Positions 35,533 through 44,348 are shown, numbered from the stretch's first letter. The stretch is 64,000 nucleotides of DNA from Streptomyces megasporus (GCF_000718985.1 NZ_JODL01000027.1:3903-67902); one strand, 5' to 3'. Numbers and translations: made by a program. Notes: generated from the letters alone by a model not told the origin.

Positions 35533-36336
35533 TCAACGCAGCAGCAGTTGCAGTCCGCCGAGGGTCGTCGCCGCGATCACCAACCGGTCGAAGAGCCGCT
35601 GGTCGATCCGGGCGACGACCGCCCGACCGACGAACGCCCCCACCACCACCAAGGCGACCAGCGTCGCGTTCAACCGCAGCGATTCGGCGTTGATCAGGTC
35701 GAGGCCGAGCATGAACGGCACCTTGAAGGCGTTGACGACCAGGAAGAACCAGGCGGAGGTGCCGAGGAAACCGAGCTTCCGGAAGCCGACGGAGAGCAGG
35801 TAGAGCGACATGACCGGTCCGCCCGCGTTGGCGACCATGGTCGTGAAGCCGCCCAGCACCCCGTACGACCGCATGGCGTGCCGCCCGGTCCGTCCGCCGC
35901 CCCCGCCGTTCTCTCGGCCGCCGTTCCCTTGGGCGTCGCTCCCCTGGGCGCGGCCCTCCCGGGCACGGCGGCCGTCGACACGGCGCCGCCACAGCGTCAC
36001 GGCCACCATGAACAGCAGGATCACGCCGATCGACCGCCGGATCAGCGTGTCACCGGCCCATGCCATGAACACGGTGCCGACGACGACCCCGACGGCCACC
36101 GCGGGGAACATCCGCACCAGCGTCGGCCAGTGCGCGTGCCGCCGGTAGGTGATCACGGCGATCACGTCCCCCACCAGCAGCAGGGGCAGCAGTACGCCGG
36201 TGGACTCCCGTGCCGGGAGCACCGCCGCGAAGATCGCCAGGCTGACCGTGTTGGCTCCGCTGACCGCCGTCTTGGAGAAGCCGACGAGCACGGTGGCCGC
36301 CGCCAGCGCCACGAAGCCCCAGAAATCGATGTTCAT
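35533..36336 (-). CDS. TauE/SafE-family sulfite exporter-like membrane protein
   Basis: The 267-residue product starts at the ATG at 36336 (MNIDFWGFVALAAATVLVGFSKTAVSG); the open frame runs further upstream but without a signal. It has about eight hydrophobic segments in two repeats, GFSKTAVSGANTVSLAIFAAVLPARESTGVLLPLLLVGDV and YGVLGGFTTMVANAGGPVMSLYLL, the duplicated motif of this family. The halves are linked by a low-complexity hydrophilic loop (RREGRAQGSDAQGNGGRENGGGGG type). Family members export sulfite, sulfoacetate or other small organic anions; the substrate here is not determined. No clear ribosome site is present, so translation may be leaderless. Confidence 0.87.
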   Translation of the reverse strand: MNIDFWGFVALAAATVLVGFSKTAVSGANTVSLAIFAAVLPARESTGVLLPLLLVGDVIAVITYRRHAHWPTLVRMFPAVAVGVVVGTVFMAWAGDTLIRRSIGVILLFMVAVTLWRRRVDGRRAREGRAQGSDAQGNGGRENGGGGGRTGRHAMRSYGVLGGFTTMVANAGGPVMSLYLLSVGFRKLGFLGTSAWFFLVVNAFKVPFMLGLDLINAESLRLNATLVALVVVGAFVGRAVVARIDQRLFDRLVIAATTLGGLQLLLR

Positions 36337-36436
36337 GTCGGGGGTCGATGCTATGCCCGGCCGGCGATCGACCCGCCCGGGGCCCTCCCGGAGGGTCGAG
36401 GCGGGGCCCCGACGGCCGCCCGGCACGGCGAGCGGC

Positions 36437-37138
36437 TCAGGGCGCCAGGATGTCCAGCTCCCGGAGGGCGCCCACCGTGATCTCGCGGGTCAGCTCCTCG
36501 GCCCGGACCGCGTCGCCCGCCCGCACCGCCTCCGCGACCTGCACGTGGAGGGTGACGGCGGCCGGGTCCGGGTCCTCGAACATGACCCGGTGGTGGGTGC
36601 GGCCGGCCAGCACCTCGGCGACGAGGTCGCCCAGGTGCGCGAACATCTCGTTCCCCGAGGCGTTCAGCACGACCCGGTGGAAGGCGATGTCGTGCACCAG
36701 GTACCCCTCCAGTTGGCCGCCGCGCGAAGTGGCGACCATGCCCAGGGCGCACTCGGTGAGTTCCGCGCACTGCTCCGGGGTGGCGTTGCGCGCGGCCAGC
36801 CCCGCGGCGACGGGTTCGACCGCCGAGCGCAGCACGGTCAGGGAACGCAACTGGTGGGGACGGTCGGCGCCGGCCAGCCGCCACCGGATGACCTGCGGGT
36901 CGTAGACGTTCCACTCCTCGACGGGGCGCACGGTCACGCCCACGCGACGGCGGGACTCCACCAGGCACATCGACTCCAGGACGCGGACCGCCTCGCGCAT
37001 CACCGAGCGCGACACCCCGAGCCGCTCGGCCAACTCGTCGGTGCGCAGCACGCTGCCGGGCGGATGCTCACCGGCCGTGATGGCCAGCCCGAGGACGTCC
37101 AGTACACGCGCGTGCTGCCCCCGGGCCCCTGTGCTCAT
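36437..37138 (-). CDS. gntR: FadR/GntR-family regulator of the gluconate genes
   Basis: The 233-residue product has an N-terminal winged helix (LGLAITAGEHPPGSVLRTDELAERLGVSRSVMREAVRVLESMCLVESRRRVGVTVRP) and a C-terminal FCD ligand domain with metal-binding histidines (LVHDIAFHRVVLNASGN, THHRVMFED, EAVRAGDAVRAEELTREI). It diverges from gluconate kinase, and an inverted repeat lies in the 128-bp gap, so it most likely represses the kinase and permease until gluconate binds. The symbol is by context; regulators of this subfamily share it loosely. Confidence 0.88.
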   Translation of the reverse strand: MSTGARGQHARVLDVLGLAITAGEHPPGSVLRTDELAERLGVSRSVMREAVRVLESMCLVESRRRVGVTVRPVEEWNVYDPQVIRWRLAGADRPHQLRSLTVLRSAVEPVAAGLAARNATPEQCAELTECALGMVATSRGGQLEGYLVHDIAFHRVVLNASGNEMFAHLGDLVAEVLAGRTHHRVMFEDPDPAAVTLHVQVAEAVRAGDAVRAEELTREITVGALRELDILAP

Positions 37139-37173
37139 GACCTCAGAGTACGCAGCGACCCCTCGAACAAAAA

Positions 37174-37212
37174 GTCAGACTAATTAATCACAGGGTCTTG
37201 TTTTCGTCTGAC
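37174..37212. promoter_or_regulatory. Candidate gluconate operator
   Basis: GTCAGAC (37174-37180) and its exact inverse GTCTGAC (37206-37212) flank an A/T-rich TAATTAATCAC segment in the divergent gap. The distance, 25 bp between arms, would place two half-sites on about the same helix face. Confidence 0.5.
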
Positions 37213-37266
37213 CTTTGGGCTTCAGTGACGTGGCATCCAGATGTCGACGGAGACAGCGAGGCACCG

Positions 37267-37791
37267 ATGAGCAGCTCCCGCGTCGTCGTGGTCATGGGCG
37301 TGGCAGGCACCGGCAAAACCACCGTCGGCCACCTGCTCGCGGACCGGCTCGGCGTTCCCTACGCCGAGGGCGACGACTTCCATCCCGCGGCCAACATCGC
37401 GAAGATGACCGCCGGTGAGCCCCTGACCGACGAGGACCGTCTGCCCTGGCTGGACGACATCGGCGCCTGGGCCCGCGCCCGGGCGGGACTCGGCGGGGTC
37501 GTCAGTTGCTCCGCCTTGAAGCGGAGTTACCGCGACCGGCTGCGGGCCGCCGCCCCGGACGTGGTGTTCGTCCACCTCACCGGCGACCGGCGGCTCATCG
37601 AGGAACGCATGTCGCACCGCGAGGGGCACTTCATGCCCACGGCCCTGCTGGACTCGCAGTTCGCCACGCTCCAGCCCCTGGAACCGGACGAATCCGGCGT
37701 CGCCGTCGACGTCTCCGGCAGTCCGGAGGAGGTCGCCGAACGGGTGGTCCGCGCTCTCCTCGACGACGAACGGCGCGCACCCCTCCCGTAG
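37267..37791 (+). CDS. gntK: Gluconokinase
   Basis: The product is 174 residues from the ATG at 37267, with GAGG five bases upstream. The P-loop GVAGTGKT occupies residues 11-18. AEGDDFHPAANIAKMTAGEPLTDEDRLPWLDDI is the substrate-binding block diagnostic of the GntK/IdnK family, and SCSALKRSYRDRLR and HREGHFMPTALLDSQFATLQPL complete it. It phosphorylates gluconate to 6-phosphogluconate in the cytosol, feeding the pentose phosphate route. It is co-oriented with the permease 126 bp downstream. Confidence 0.95.
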   Translation: MSSSRVVVVMGVAGTGKTTVGHLLADRLGVPYAEGDDFHPAANIAKMTAGEPLTDEDRLPWLDDIGAWARARAGLGGVVSCSALKRSYRDRLRAAAPDVVFVHLTGDRRLIEERMSHREGHFMPTALLDSQFATLQPLEPDESGVAVDVSGSPEEVAERVVRALLDDERRAPLP

Positions 37792-37917
37792 CCGCGCCCC
37801 CTTGGACGGACATCCACCACTCCCCTGGCATGGGTGTCCGCCTTCCCGCTCACCCCCGTTCCACCCCCTCACCCCCCACGCACCCTCGTTCACCCCGATC
37901 CACCACAAGGAAAGACC

Positions 37918-39315
37918 GTGACCAGACTCAGCGCCGAGATACTGGCAGCGGACACCGTCGAGCCGATCACCTCAGCGGGCCACGCCCAGCTCGGGATCGC
38001 CGTTCTCGCGGGCATCGCCGTCATCGTCCTGCTCATCACCAGGTTCAAACTCCACGCGTTCCTGGCGTTGACCATCGGCTCCCTGGCGCTCGGCGCTCTC
38101 GCGGGCGCCCCGTTGGACGAGGCGATCGCCGGCTTCAGCAGCGGACTCGGCTCCACCGTCTCCGGCGTGGGCGTGCTGATCGCCCTCGGCGCGATCCTCG
38201 GCAAGCTGCTGGCCGACTCCGGCGGAGCGGACCAGATCGTCGACACCATCCTCGCCAAGGCGAGTGGACGCGCCATGCCGTGGGCGATGGTGCTGATCGC
38301 CTCGGTGATCGGACTGCCCCTCTTCTTCGAGGTCGGCATCGTCCTGCTGATCCCGGTCGTGCTCATGGTGGCCAAGCGGGGCAACTACTCCCTGATGCGC
38401 ATCGGCATCCCGGCCCTCGCCGGCCTGTCCGTGATGCACGGCCTCATTCCCCCGCACCCCGGCCCGCTGGTGGCGATCGACGCGGTCGAGGCCGACCTCG
38501 GCGTGACCCTGGCCCTGGGCATCCTCATCGCCATCCCGACGGTGATCATCGCGGGCCCGATCTTCTCCCGGTACGCGGCCCGGTGGGTCGACGTGCCCGT
38601 TCCCGAGCGGATGCTCCCCGAGCGCCCCTCCGAGGAATTGACGAGGCGTCCCGGATTCGGCGTCACGGTGGCCACGGTCCTCCTGCCCGTCGTGCTGATG
38701 CTCGCCAAGGCGCTGGTGGACATCGTCGTCGACGATCCCGAGAACACGGTGCAGCGGACCTTCGACGTCATCGGCTCGCCCATGATCGCGCTGCTCGCCG
38801 CCGTGATCGTCGGGTTCTTCACCCTGGGCCGGGCCGCCGGGTTCGCCAAGGACCGGCTCGCCTCGACCGTCGACACCTCGCTCGCGCCCATCGCCGGCGT
38901 GCTCCTCATCGTCGGCGCGGGCGGCGGCTTCAAGCAGACCCTCATCGACGTCGGCGTGGGCCGGATGATCCTGGACTTCTCCGAGAACTGGGCGATCCCG
39001 ACACTGCTGCTGGCCTGGCTGATCGCGGTGGCCATCCGCCTCGCCACCGGCTCGGCGACCGTCGCGACCATCTCCGCGGCCGGTCTGGTGGCCCCCCTGG
39101 CGGCCGACATGTCGACCGCGCACGCGGCGCTGCTGGTCCTCGCGATCGGTGCCGGCTCGCTCTTCTTCAGCCATGTCAACGACGCCGGGTTCTGGCTCGT
39201 CAAGGAGTACTTCGGGATGAACATCGGACAGACCGTCAAGACCTGGTCGATCATGGAGACCGTCATCTCGGTGGTGGCCGGCGCCCTGGTCCTGCTGTTG
39301 TCCTTGGTGATCTAG
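37918..39315 (+). CDS. gntP: Gluconate:H+ symporter (GntP family)
   Basis: The 465-residue product starts at a GTG at 37918 behind AAGGAAAG; the open frame runs 84 bases further upstream in pyrimidine-rich non-coding sequence. It has 12-14 hydrophobic segments and the GntP signatures ILGKLLADSGGADQIVDTI, IGLPLFFEVGIVLLIPV, SVMHGLIPPHPGPLVAIDAV, GAGGGFKQTLIDVGVG and FSHVNDAGFWLVKEYFGM. It takes up gluconate for the kinase encoded just upstream. A 16-bp terminator hairpin follows. Confidence 0.95.
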   Translation: MTRLSAEILAADTVEPITSAGHAQLGIAVLAGIAVIVLLITRFKLHAFLALTIGSLALGALAGAPLDEAIAGFSSGLGSTVSGVGVLIALGAILGKLLADSGGADQIVDTILAKASGRAMPWAMVLIASVIGLPLFFEVGIVLLIPVVLMVAKRGNYSLMRIGIPALAGLSVMHGLIPPHPGPLVAIDAVEADLGVTLALGILIAIPTVIIAGPIFSRYAARWVDVPVPERMLPERPSEELTRRPGFGVTVATVLLPVVLMLAKALVDIVVDDPENTVQRTFDVIGSPMIALLAAVIVGFFTLGRAAGFAKDRLASTVDTSLAPIAGVLLIVGAGGGFKQTLIDVGVGRMILDFSENWAIPTLLLAWLIAVAIRLATGSATVATISAAGLVAPLAADMSTAHAALLVLAIGAGSLFFSHVNDAGFWLVKEYFGMNIGQTVKTWSIMETVISVVAGALVLLLSLVI

Positions 39316-39335
39316 CCTCAAAGGCTCCGCTTCCG

Positions 39336-39370
39336 CGGCGGCGGGAACCCCGGCGGGGTTCCCGCCGCCG
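39336..39370. terminator. Terminator of the gluconate operon
   Basis: A perfect 16-bp stem (CGGCGGCGGGAACCCC at 39336-39351, complement at 39355-39370) with loop GGC, 20 bp after the permease stop. Confidence 0.75.
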
Positions 39371-39498
39371 TCCGTCGTTCCGACGGCCACGTTCCGGGCG
39401 CGTGGGGCCGTTACCCTTGCCCCCGAGCGCACACGAGCGCGCGGCGGGTCCGCCGGGGCCGGTGGTCGCCGGAGGCCGGTGACGGGGGGGAAGCAGCG

Positions 39499-40266
39499 GT
39501 GCGAGCACCCGAGATGGTCCAGGTCGAGGCGGGCGTCCACCTGGTGACGGGCCGCAACACGAACTGGGTGATCGTCCGGGAGGGCGACGCGGTGACCCTG
39601 GTGGACACCGGGTACCCCCGGGACCGGGAACTGCTGCTCGCCTCGCTGGACGCGGTCGGCGCCGCCCCCTCCTCCGTGGCGGCCGTGTTGATCACGCACG
39701 CCCACAGCGACCACATCGGCTCGGCGGAGTTCCTCCGCGCGGAGCACGGGGTCCCGGTGCTGGCGCACCGGGCGGAAGTCCCCCACGCGCGCCGGGACTT
39801 CCTCCACCAGATCTCCGTCGGGCGCGTCCTGGCCAACGGCCTGCGTCCCGGAGTCCTGCCCTGGGCCGTGCACGCGCTGCGCTCCGGCGGCACGAGGGAG
39901 ACACCGGTCGCCGAGCCCCGGGAGTTCCCGTCCCCGGGCCCACTCGACGTCCCCGGGCGCCCGGTGCCCGTCCACACCCCCGGCCACACCGACGGGCACT
40001 GCGCCTACCACCTGCCCCACACCGGGATTCTGATCACCGGGGACGCCCTGGTCTGCGCCCACCCCACCTCGCCGCTCCACGGGCCCCAACTGCTGCCCGA
40101 CATGTTCCACCACGACCGCGCCCGTGCCCTGGCGTCCCTCGCCACCCTGGAGGAACTCGACGCCGACGTCCTGCTCCCGGGCCACGGGCCGGTGCACCGC
40201 GGCGCGGTCCGTGCCGCGGTGCGGCACGCGCGCGAACAGGCCGGCCCGGCCGCACCCGCCCGGTGA
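39499..40266 (+). CDS. MBL-fold metallo-hydrolase
   Basis: The 255-residue cytosolic product starts at a GTG at 39499. ITHAHSDHIG carries metal ligands H67, H69, D71 and H72; HTPGHTDGHCAYHLP, ITGDALVC and LLPGHGPVHRG supply the rest of the binuclear zinc site. It resembles general glyoxalase-II/lactonase-like hydrolases. No operon partner is present, as it lies between the gluconate permease and a convergent reductase gene. The substrate is unknown. Confidence 0.9.
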   Translation: MRAPEMVQVEAGVHLVTGRNTNWVIVREGDAVTLVDTGYPRDRELLLASLDAVGAAPSSVAAVLITHAHSDHIGSAEFLRAEHGVPVLAHRAEVPHARRDFLHQISVGRVLANGLRPGVLPWAVHALRSGGTRETPVAEPREFPSPGPLDVPGRPVPVHTPGHTDGHCAYHLPHTGILITGDALVCAHPTSPLHGPQLLPDMFHHDRARALASLATLEELDADVLLPGHGPVHRGAVRAAVRHAREQAGPAAPAR

Positions 40267-40275
40267 CGGGGCGGC

Positions 40276-40818
40276 TCAGCGTACGACGCGCGTCCAGATG
40301 TTCGTGGCGTGTGGGGCCTGCGTGACGTCGACGCGTTCGAGCCCGACGCGGGTTCCGCCCGGGTGGTCGAACAGCCGGACGCCGTCGCCGAGCAGCACGG
40401 GCACGACGCACACCAGGATCTCGTCGAGGAGGCCCGCCTCCAGGCACTGCCGGGCGACACTGGCCCCCAGGACGTTGACGTACTTCTCCCCCGCGGCGGC
40501 CTTGGCCGCCGCGACGCCGCCGGCGAGGTCGCCGACGAAGGTGACGCCCGGCACCGGGACGTCCGGGACGTGGTGGGTGAGCACGAACTGCGGCCCGCTC
40601 CATCCCCCGCCGAACGCCTCGCCCTCCCCTTCCGTCCCCTTGTACGGGTCGTCGCCGCGGAACGTGCGGTTGCCGACGAGCAGGGCGCCGGTCTCGTCGA
40701 CGAGCCGGTCCACCGCCGGGTTGGGGCCGATTCGGTCCGCCAACCAGGACATGTCCCCTCCCGGCCCGGCGATGAACCCGTCCAGTGACATGCCGACCGA
40801 GTACAGCAGCTTCGCCAT
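40276..40818 (-). CDS. Dihydrofolate reductase-family (RibD C-terminal-like) protein
   Basis: The 180-residue product starts at the ATG at 40818, nine bases after GGAGGG. AKLLYSVGMSLDGFIAGPGGDMSWL is the conserved N-terminal strand of RibD_C/DHFR-like proteins. ALLVGNRTFRGDD, VNVLGASVARQCLEAGLLDEILVCVVPVLLGDGVRLFD follow and contain the nucleotide-binding GAS loop and the Asp-Glu helix. Members are NADPH reductases of unassigned substrate, common in Streptomyces. Convergent with the MBL-fold gene, with only nine bases between them. Confidence 0.9.
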   Translation of the reverse strand: MAKLLYSVGMSLDGFIAGPGGDMSWLADRIGPNPAVDRLVDETGALLVGNRTFRGDDPYKGTEGEGEAFGGGWSGPQFVLTHHVPDVPVPGVTFVGDLAGGVAAAKAAAGEKYVNVLGASVARQCLEAGLLDEILVCVVPVLLGDGVRLFDHPGGTRVGLERVDVTQAPHATNIWTRVVR

Positions 40819-40990
40819 GATCAATCACCCTCCGGCCGGATCAACGCGCTCGTCCCCGTGGTGGTGACGGCCGGCCGCACGGGAATTCATCGCCCGGCAC
40901 GGGGAGGCGTCCGGGCGCGGGTGTCCGCGGCCTGTCGCCTACCGGGGCGACGGGTCCGCTCCGCGGGCCGGGGTCCATGACCCGACAGGT

Positions 40991-41007
40991 AATCGACCCC
41001 GTCGATT
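40991..41007. promoter_or_regulatory. Perfect dyad upstream of the DUF1330 gene
   Basis: AATCGAC-CCC-GTCGATT, a 17-bp perfect inverted repeat 52 bp upstream of the DUF1330 start, in the divergent gap with the DHFR-like gene. It may bind a TetR-like regulator; none is adjacent. Confidence 0.35.
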
Positions 41008-41058
41008 CCGGATGCCACGATCGTCCACGTACCGAGCCCGACCGACCGGAAGGACACC

Positions 41059-41406
41059 ATGCCCGCCTACGTCATAGCCCACCTGCGAGACGCCGCCCCG
41101 CACCCGGAGATCGCCGAGTACATCGAGCGCATCTCCGCCACCTTCGAGCCGTACGGCGGACGCTTCCTCGTGCACGCCGCGCAGCACGAGGTGAAGGAGG
41201 GCGGCTGGCCCGGGCACGTCGTGATGATCGGTTTCCCCGGGATCGCCGAGGCCCGGGCCTGGTGGGACTCGCCCGCCTACCAGGAGATCGCGCCGCTGCG
41301 CTCACGGCACATCGAGGGCGACATCATCCTGGTCGAAGGAGTCCCCGAGGGCTACGACCCGACCGCCGCCGCCAAGGCCATGCGGGAGGCCCTGCCCGCC
41401 GGTTGA
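41059..41406 (+). CDS. DUF1330 protein
   Basis: The 115-residue product starts at the ATG at 41059 after GGAAGGACACC. MPAYVIAHLRDAAPHPEIAEYIERISATFEPYGGRFLVHAAQ, then PGHVVMIGFPGIAEARAWWDSPAYQEIAPLRSRHIEGDIILVEGV, is the full DUF1330 pattern, a dimeric ferredoxin-like alpha+beta barrel. The function is unknown for the family. It is a single-gene unit preceded by a perfect dyad. Confidence 0.92.
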   Translation: MPAYVIAHLRDAAPHPEIAEYIERISATFEPYGGRFLVHAAQHEVKEGGWPGHVVMIGFPGIAEARAWWDSPAYQEIAPLRSRHIEGDIILVEGVPEGYDPTAAAKAMREALPAG

Positions 41407-41519
41407 GCACCGGTGCGCGCCGGCCTCGTACGGCGGGCGCGGTCGTGCGTGCTCGCCGTCGGGACCGTCCGCGGAGGGGTGGAGACGGTGGCAGCGTGGT
41501 CGGCACGGTGTCCCGGTCC

Positions 41520-42119
41520 TCAGACGGCCCGTTCCTCGTCCACCGCCTTCGCGAGCGGCGTCCCGTCGGTCCGACGGTCGTTCCCGCGCCGGGCCGGAAG
41601 GTTGACCACCACGAGCGCGAAAGCGGCGAGCATCACGTTCCGCGCCGCCGCGTCCAGACCGTTCCAGTCCGAGGACTGCCACATGGCGAACCACTCCCCT
41701 CCGATGGCGAAGAAGCCCAGCCCGAACAGCAGCAGGACCATCACCAGGCCGAGGGTGGCGGCTCGGCGGGCGCGGCCGTGGTCGCCACCGCGCAGGCCCA
41801 CCGCCCAGAGCCAGGTCGCGGCGAGGAGGACGAGGGCGGTGAGGGTCTCCCAGACGATGATGGCCACGTAGGCGGCGTCCTGGAGGGCGGTCGACTCGAT
41901 CGCCCTCCACATCAGGTCCGGGTCCTCGAAAGTGGTGTCCATCGCCAGGACGTGCCGGACGAACTGCCGGTTGGTGTCGAAGTCCGTGATGTTGCCGAAA
42001 GCCACCAGGGCCATGTAGACCGCGACGATCCCCGTCAGCACGGTCGCCGCGACGGGCGGTGTGCCCAGTGAAAGCAGCCCGCCCGTCCGGGTCTCCGCGC
42101 GTTCTCCCCCGCCTGCCAT
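41520..42119 (-). CDS. DUF2165-family membrane protein
   Basis: The 199-residue product starts at the ATG at 42119 behind GGAGGAGGAC. Four transmembrane segments are predicted by eye (about 22-45, 85-105, 122-142 and 160-178). The loop FGNITDFDTNRQFVRHVLAMDTTFEDPDLMWRAIESTALQDAAY is the hallmark of DUF2165 proteins. No function is known. It is transcribed in the same direction as, and 147 bp downstream of, the serine hydrolase gene. Confidence 0.88.
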   Translation of the reverse strand: MAGGGERAETRTGGLLSLGTPPVAATVLTGIVAVYMALVAFGNITDFDTNRQFVRHVLAMDTTFEDPDLMWRAIESTALQDAAYVAIIVWETLTALVLLAATWLWAVGLRGGDHGRARRAATLGLVMVLLLFGLGFFAIGGEWFAMWQSSDWNGLDAAARNVMLAAFALVVVNLPARRGNDRRTDGTPLAKAVDEERAV

Positions 42120-42266
42120 GCGTCCTCCTCCGGTCGGACCCTCGGTCGTCGTCCTCGATCCTGGCAGGGTCGCCGGGCGGCGCGCTCGGGTTTCACCCCG
42201 ATCGTGCCCTCTTCTCGACCACCGGCCTCCCCGCCCCGAACCGAGGTTCCAGGACGGAACAACCGG

Positions 42267-43469
42267 TCACCGCCACCGGGCTCCGGCGTCGCGCGCGGCG
42301 CACAGGGCGTGGTCGATCAGGTCCCCGACGCCCTGGAGTTGACGTACGGCGGTGGCCTCGTCGGCGGGGCGGCTGTGCAGGGAGACGGTGACGGCGGCCT
42401 GCCCGTCCGGGGTCACGGCGGGGTGCACGGTGGAGCCGAACCCACTGCCGTCGTGCCCCCAGTACTCGCCTCCGCAGGAGAGCGGCGTCCGGTAGAGGCC
42501 GAGCCCGCCGCCTCTGCCGGGCGGACTCCCGGGCTCCCGGGGGACCTCGATCGTCCGCCGCATCTCGGCGAGTTGGGCGGGAGCCAACAACTCCCCCCGC
42601 ATCAGGGCCGTGAAGAACCTGTTGACGTCCGCCGTGGTGCCGATCAGCGATCCGTCGGCGTCCCCGTCGAAGGGGAGGTAGGCGACCGTGGTGTCGACCA
42701 TCGGCCCGCCCGACTCGAACTGCTGGTGGTTGCGGGCGTGGGGGCGCGGCAGGAACGGCCGGTCGCCGGGGGCGAGCGTGCGGACGAGCCGCAGCGGGCG
42801 CAGGATCCTGCTCCGCACCTCCTCGTCCCAGGGGCGGCCCGTCACCGCCTCGATCACCATGCCGGCCAGGACGTAGTTGGTGTTGGAGTACTCCCGGTCC
42901 GCCCCGGGTTCGAAGGACGGCGGGTGCTTCATGGCGAGGGCGACGCGCTCCGCGGAGGTGTAGGTGGTCCAGCGGTTCCGCCGGTACCCCTCGGCGCTGT
43001 ACTCCGGGACGACGTCGGCGGTGTAGTCGGGGATTCCGCTGGTCTGTTGGAGGAGGTGCCGCAGGGTGACGCGGCGGCCGTCGTTCCCGCTGCCCCGGAC
43101 CACGCCCGGCAGCCGGCGCTCCACCGTGTCGACGAGCGACACGCGCCCTTCCCCGACGAGCTGGAGGAGCACGGTCGCGACGAACGTCTTGGTGGTGCTG
43201 CCGATCCGCACGTATCCGTCCAGGGGGACGGGCCGTCCGGTGCCGAGGTCGCCCACTCCACTGCGGACGGTCCACGTCCCGTGGGGGGTGTCCAGCCTGG
43301 CCGACACGCCGGTGACCCCGGCGTCGCGCAGCGCGTCGGCGTCCTGTTGCAGTCGCGCGAACCGGGGTGGCGCCGCCGTACCGGTTCCGGGAAGGGTGAG
43401 GGGCAGCAGGGGCGCGGCGGCGAGGGCGGTCGCCGCCCGGCGGATGATCCGGCGTCGTGGGATCGACAT
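42267..43469 (-). CDS. Exported serine hydrolase (class C beta-lactamase / DD-peptidase fold)
   Basis: The product is 400 residues from the ATG at 43469 (MSIPRRRIIRRAATALAAAPLLP, a likely Tat or Sec signal); the open frame continues into the WrbA gene and that extension is rejected. The catalytic residues are SxxK at 91-94 (GSTTKTF), YxN at 194-196 (EYSNTNYVLAGMVIEAVTG) and HxG in WGHDGSGFG. GRRVTLRHLLQQTSGIPDY is the family motif following the Lys. It could be a D-alanyl-D-alanine carboxypeptidase or an esterase, and the sequence does not decide which. No clear ribosome site was found. Confidence 0.88.
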   Translation of the reverse strand: MSIPRRRIIRRAATALAAAPLLPLTLPGTGTAAPPRFARLQQDADALRDAGVTGVSARLDTPHGTWTVRSGVGDLGTGRPVPLDGYVRIGSTTKTFVATVLLQLVGEGRVSLVDTVERRLPGVVRGSGNDGRRVTLRHLLQQTSGIPDYTADVVPEYSAEGYRRNRWTTYTSAERVALAMKHPPSFEPGADREYSNTNYVLAGMVIEAVTGRPWDEEVRSRILRPLRLVRTLAPGDRPFLPRPHARNHQQFESGGPMVDTTVAYLPFDGDADGSLIGTTADVNRFFTALMRGELLAPAQLAEMRRTIEVPREPGSPPGRGGGLGLYRTPLSCGGEYWGHDGSGFGSTVHPAVTPDGQAAVTVSLHSRPADEATAVRQLQGVGDLIDHALCAARDAGARWR

Positions 43470-43553
43470 GGACCGACCGTACGGAGGCGGGCGGTGAGCG
43501 GCCATCCGGTCGGCCGGAGACCACACGGTCGGGCTCTCCCGAACTCTCCCGCT

Positions 43554-43584
43554 CCGGGCAGCCCCCGGATGGGAGGCTGCCCGG
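43554..43584. terminator. Terminator downstream of wrbA
   Basis: CCGGGCAGCC (43554-43563) pairs with GGCTGCCCGG (43575-43584); CCC/GGG extends the stem past one bulged base to a GGAT loop. Confidence 0.65.
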
Positions 43585-43615
43585 TCACCGAACGCGGGGA
43601 GCGTGCCCCGATCGG

Positions 43616-44233
43616 TCAGGCGGCGAGGCCGGCCTTGAGGGCGGAGGCGATCTTCACCACGCGCTCGGCCTGGATGCGGGCGGCGGTGCGGGTGGTGTCG
43701 TCGACCGGGTTGTTGCCCTGGGCGTCCACGTGGGAGGTGCCGTAGGGGTTGCCGTCGGCGAACTTGGCCGGGTCGGTGTAGCCGGGGGCGACCAGGATGC
43801 CGCCGAAGTGGTGGATGGTGTTGTACAGCGCCAGCAGGGTGGACTCCTGGCCGCCGTGGGCGGTGGCGGAGGAGGTGAAGCCGCTGTAGACCTTGTCGGC
43901 GAGCTTGCCCTCGGCCCACAGGCCACCGAGGGTGTCGATGAACTGCTTGAGCTGGGAGGCGATGTTGCCGTAGCGGGTGGGCGAGCCGAAGATCACCGCG
44001 TCGGCCCACACCATGTCGTCCGGGGTGGCCTCGACGGTGTCGGCGGTGGCGGCGGCGTTGGCGGCCCAGGCGGGGTTGGAGTCGATGGCGGCCTGCGGGG
44101 CGAGCTCGGCGACCTTGCGCAGCCGGACCTCGGCGCCGGCCTTCTCCGCGGCCTCGGCGATCTCCTGGGCTATCGCGGTGATGGTGCCGGTGGAGGAGTA
44201 GTAGACGACGGCGAGCTTGGTCTGAGCACTCAC
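43616..44233 (-). CDS. wrbA: NAD(P)H:quinone oxidoreductase, WrbA type
   Basis: The product is 205 residues from the GTG at 44233 (VSAQTKLAVVYYSSTGTITAIAQEIAEAAEKAGAEVRL). The flavodoxin-like FMN phosphate loop is YSSTGT. SPTRYGNIASQLKQFIDTLGGLW and SSATAHGGQESTLLALYNTIHHFGGILVAPGYT are the FMN- and quinone-site blocks of WrbA. It makes two-electron reductions of quinones in the cytosol, protecting against redox cycling. A near-palindrome 100 bp upstream may bind a redox-sensing regulator. Confidence 0.94.
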   Translation of the reverse strand: MSAQTKLAVVYYSSTGTITAIAQEIAEAAEKAGAEVRLRKVAELAPQAAIDSNPAWAANAAATADTVEATPDDMVWADAVIFGSPTRYGNIASQLKQFIDTLGGLWAEGKLADKVYSGFTSSATAHGGQESTLLALYNTIHHFGGILVAPGYTDPAKFADGNPYGTSHVDAQGNNPVDDTTRTAARIQAERVVKIASALKAGLAA

Positions 44234-44334
44234 GGTTTCTCGGTCTCCGTTTCGTTCGGTGTCGTGTCCATGGAGGGCCGGTGGCCCATGCCGAATCCCG
44301 CCGCCGCGGTTCGTGGTCGCGGGACACGGCATAT

Positions 44335-44348
44335 GTTGAACCTTAAAC
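44335..44348. promoter_or_regulatory. Near-palindrome upstream of wrbA
   Basis: GTTGAACCTTAAAC is an inverted repeat at 10 of 14 positions in an otherwise GC-rich gap. It is A/T-rich and of the size bound by MarR/HxlR-type dimers. Confidence 0.35.

Noticed and set aside
42267..44327. Apparent fusion of WrbA-region sequence with the serine hydrolase
   Set aside because: The part beyond 43469 is an out-of-frame, Arg/Gly/His-rich reading of wrbA. The hydrolase has its own signal peptide, and a terminator hairpin lies between the two genes.
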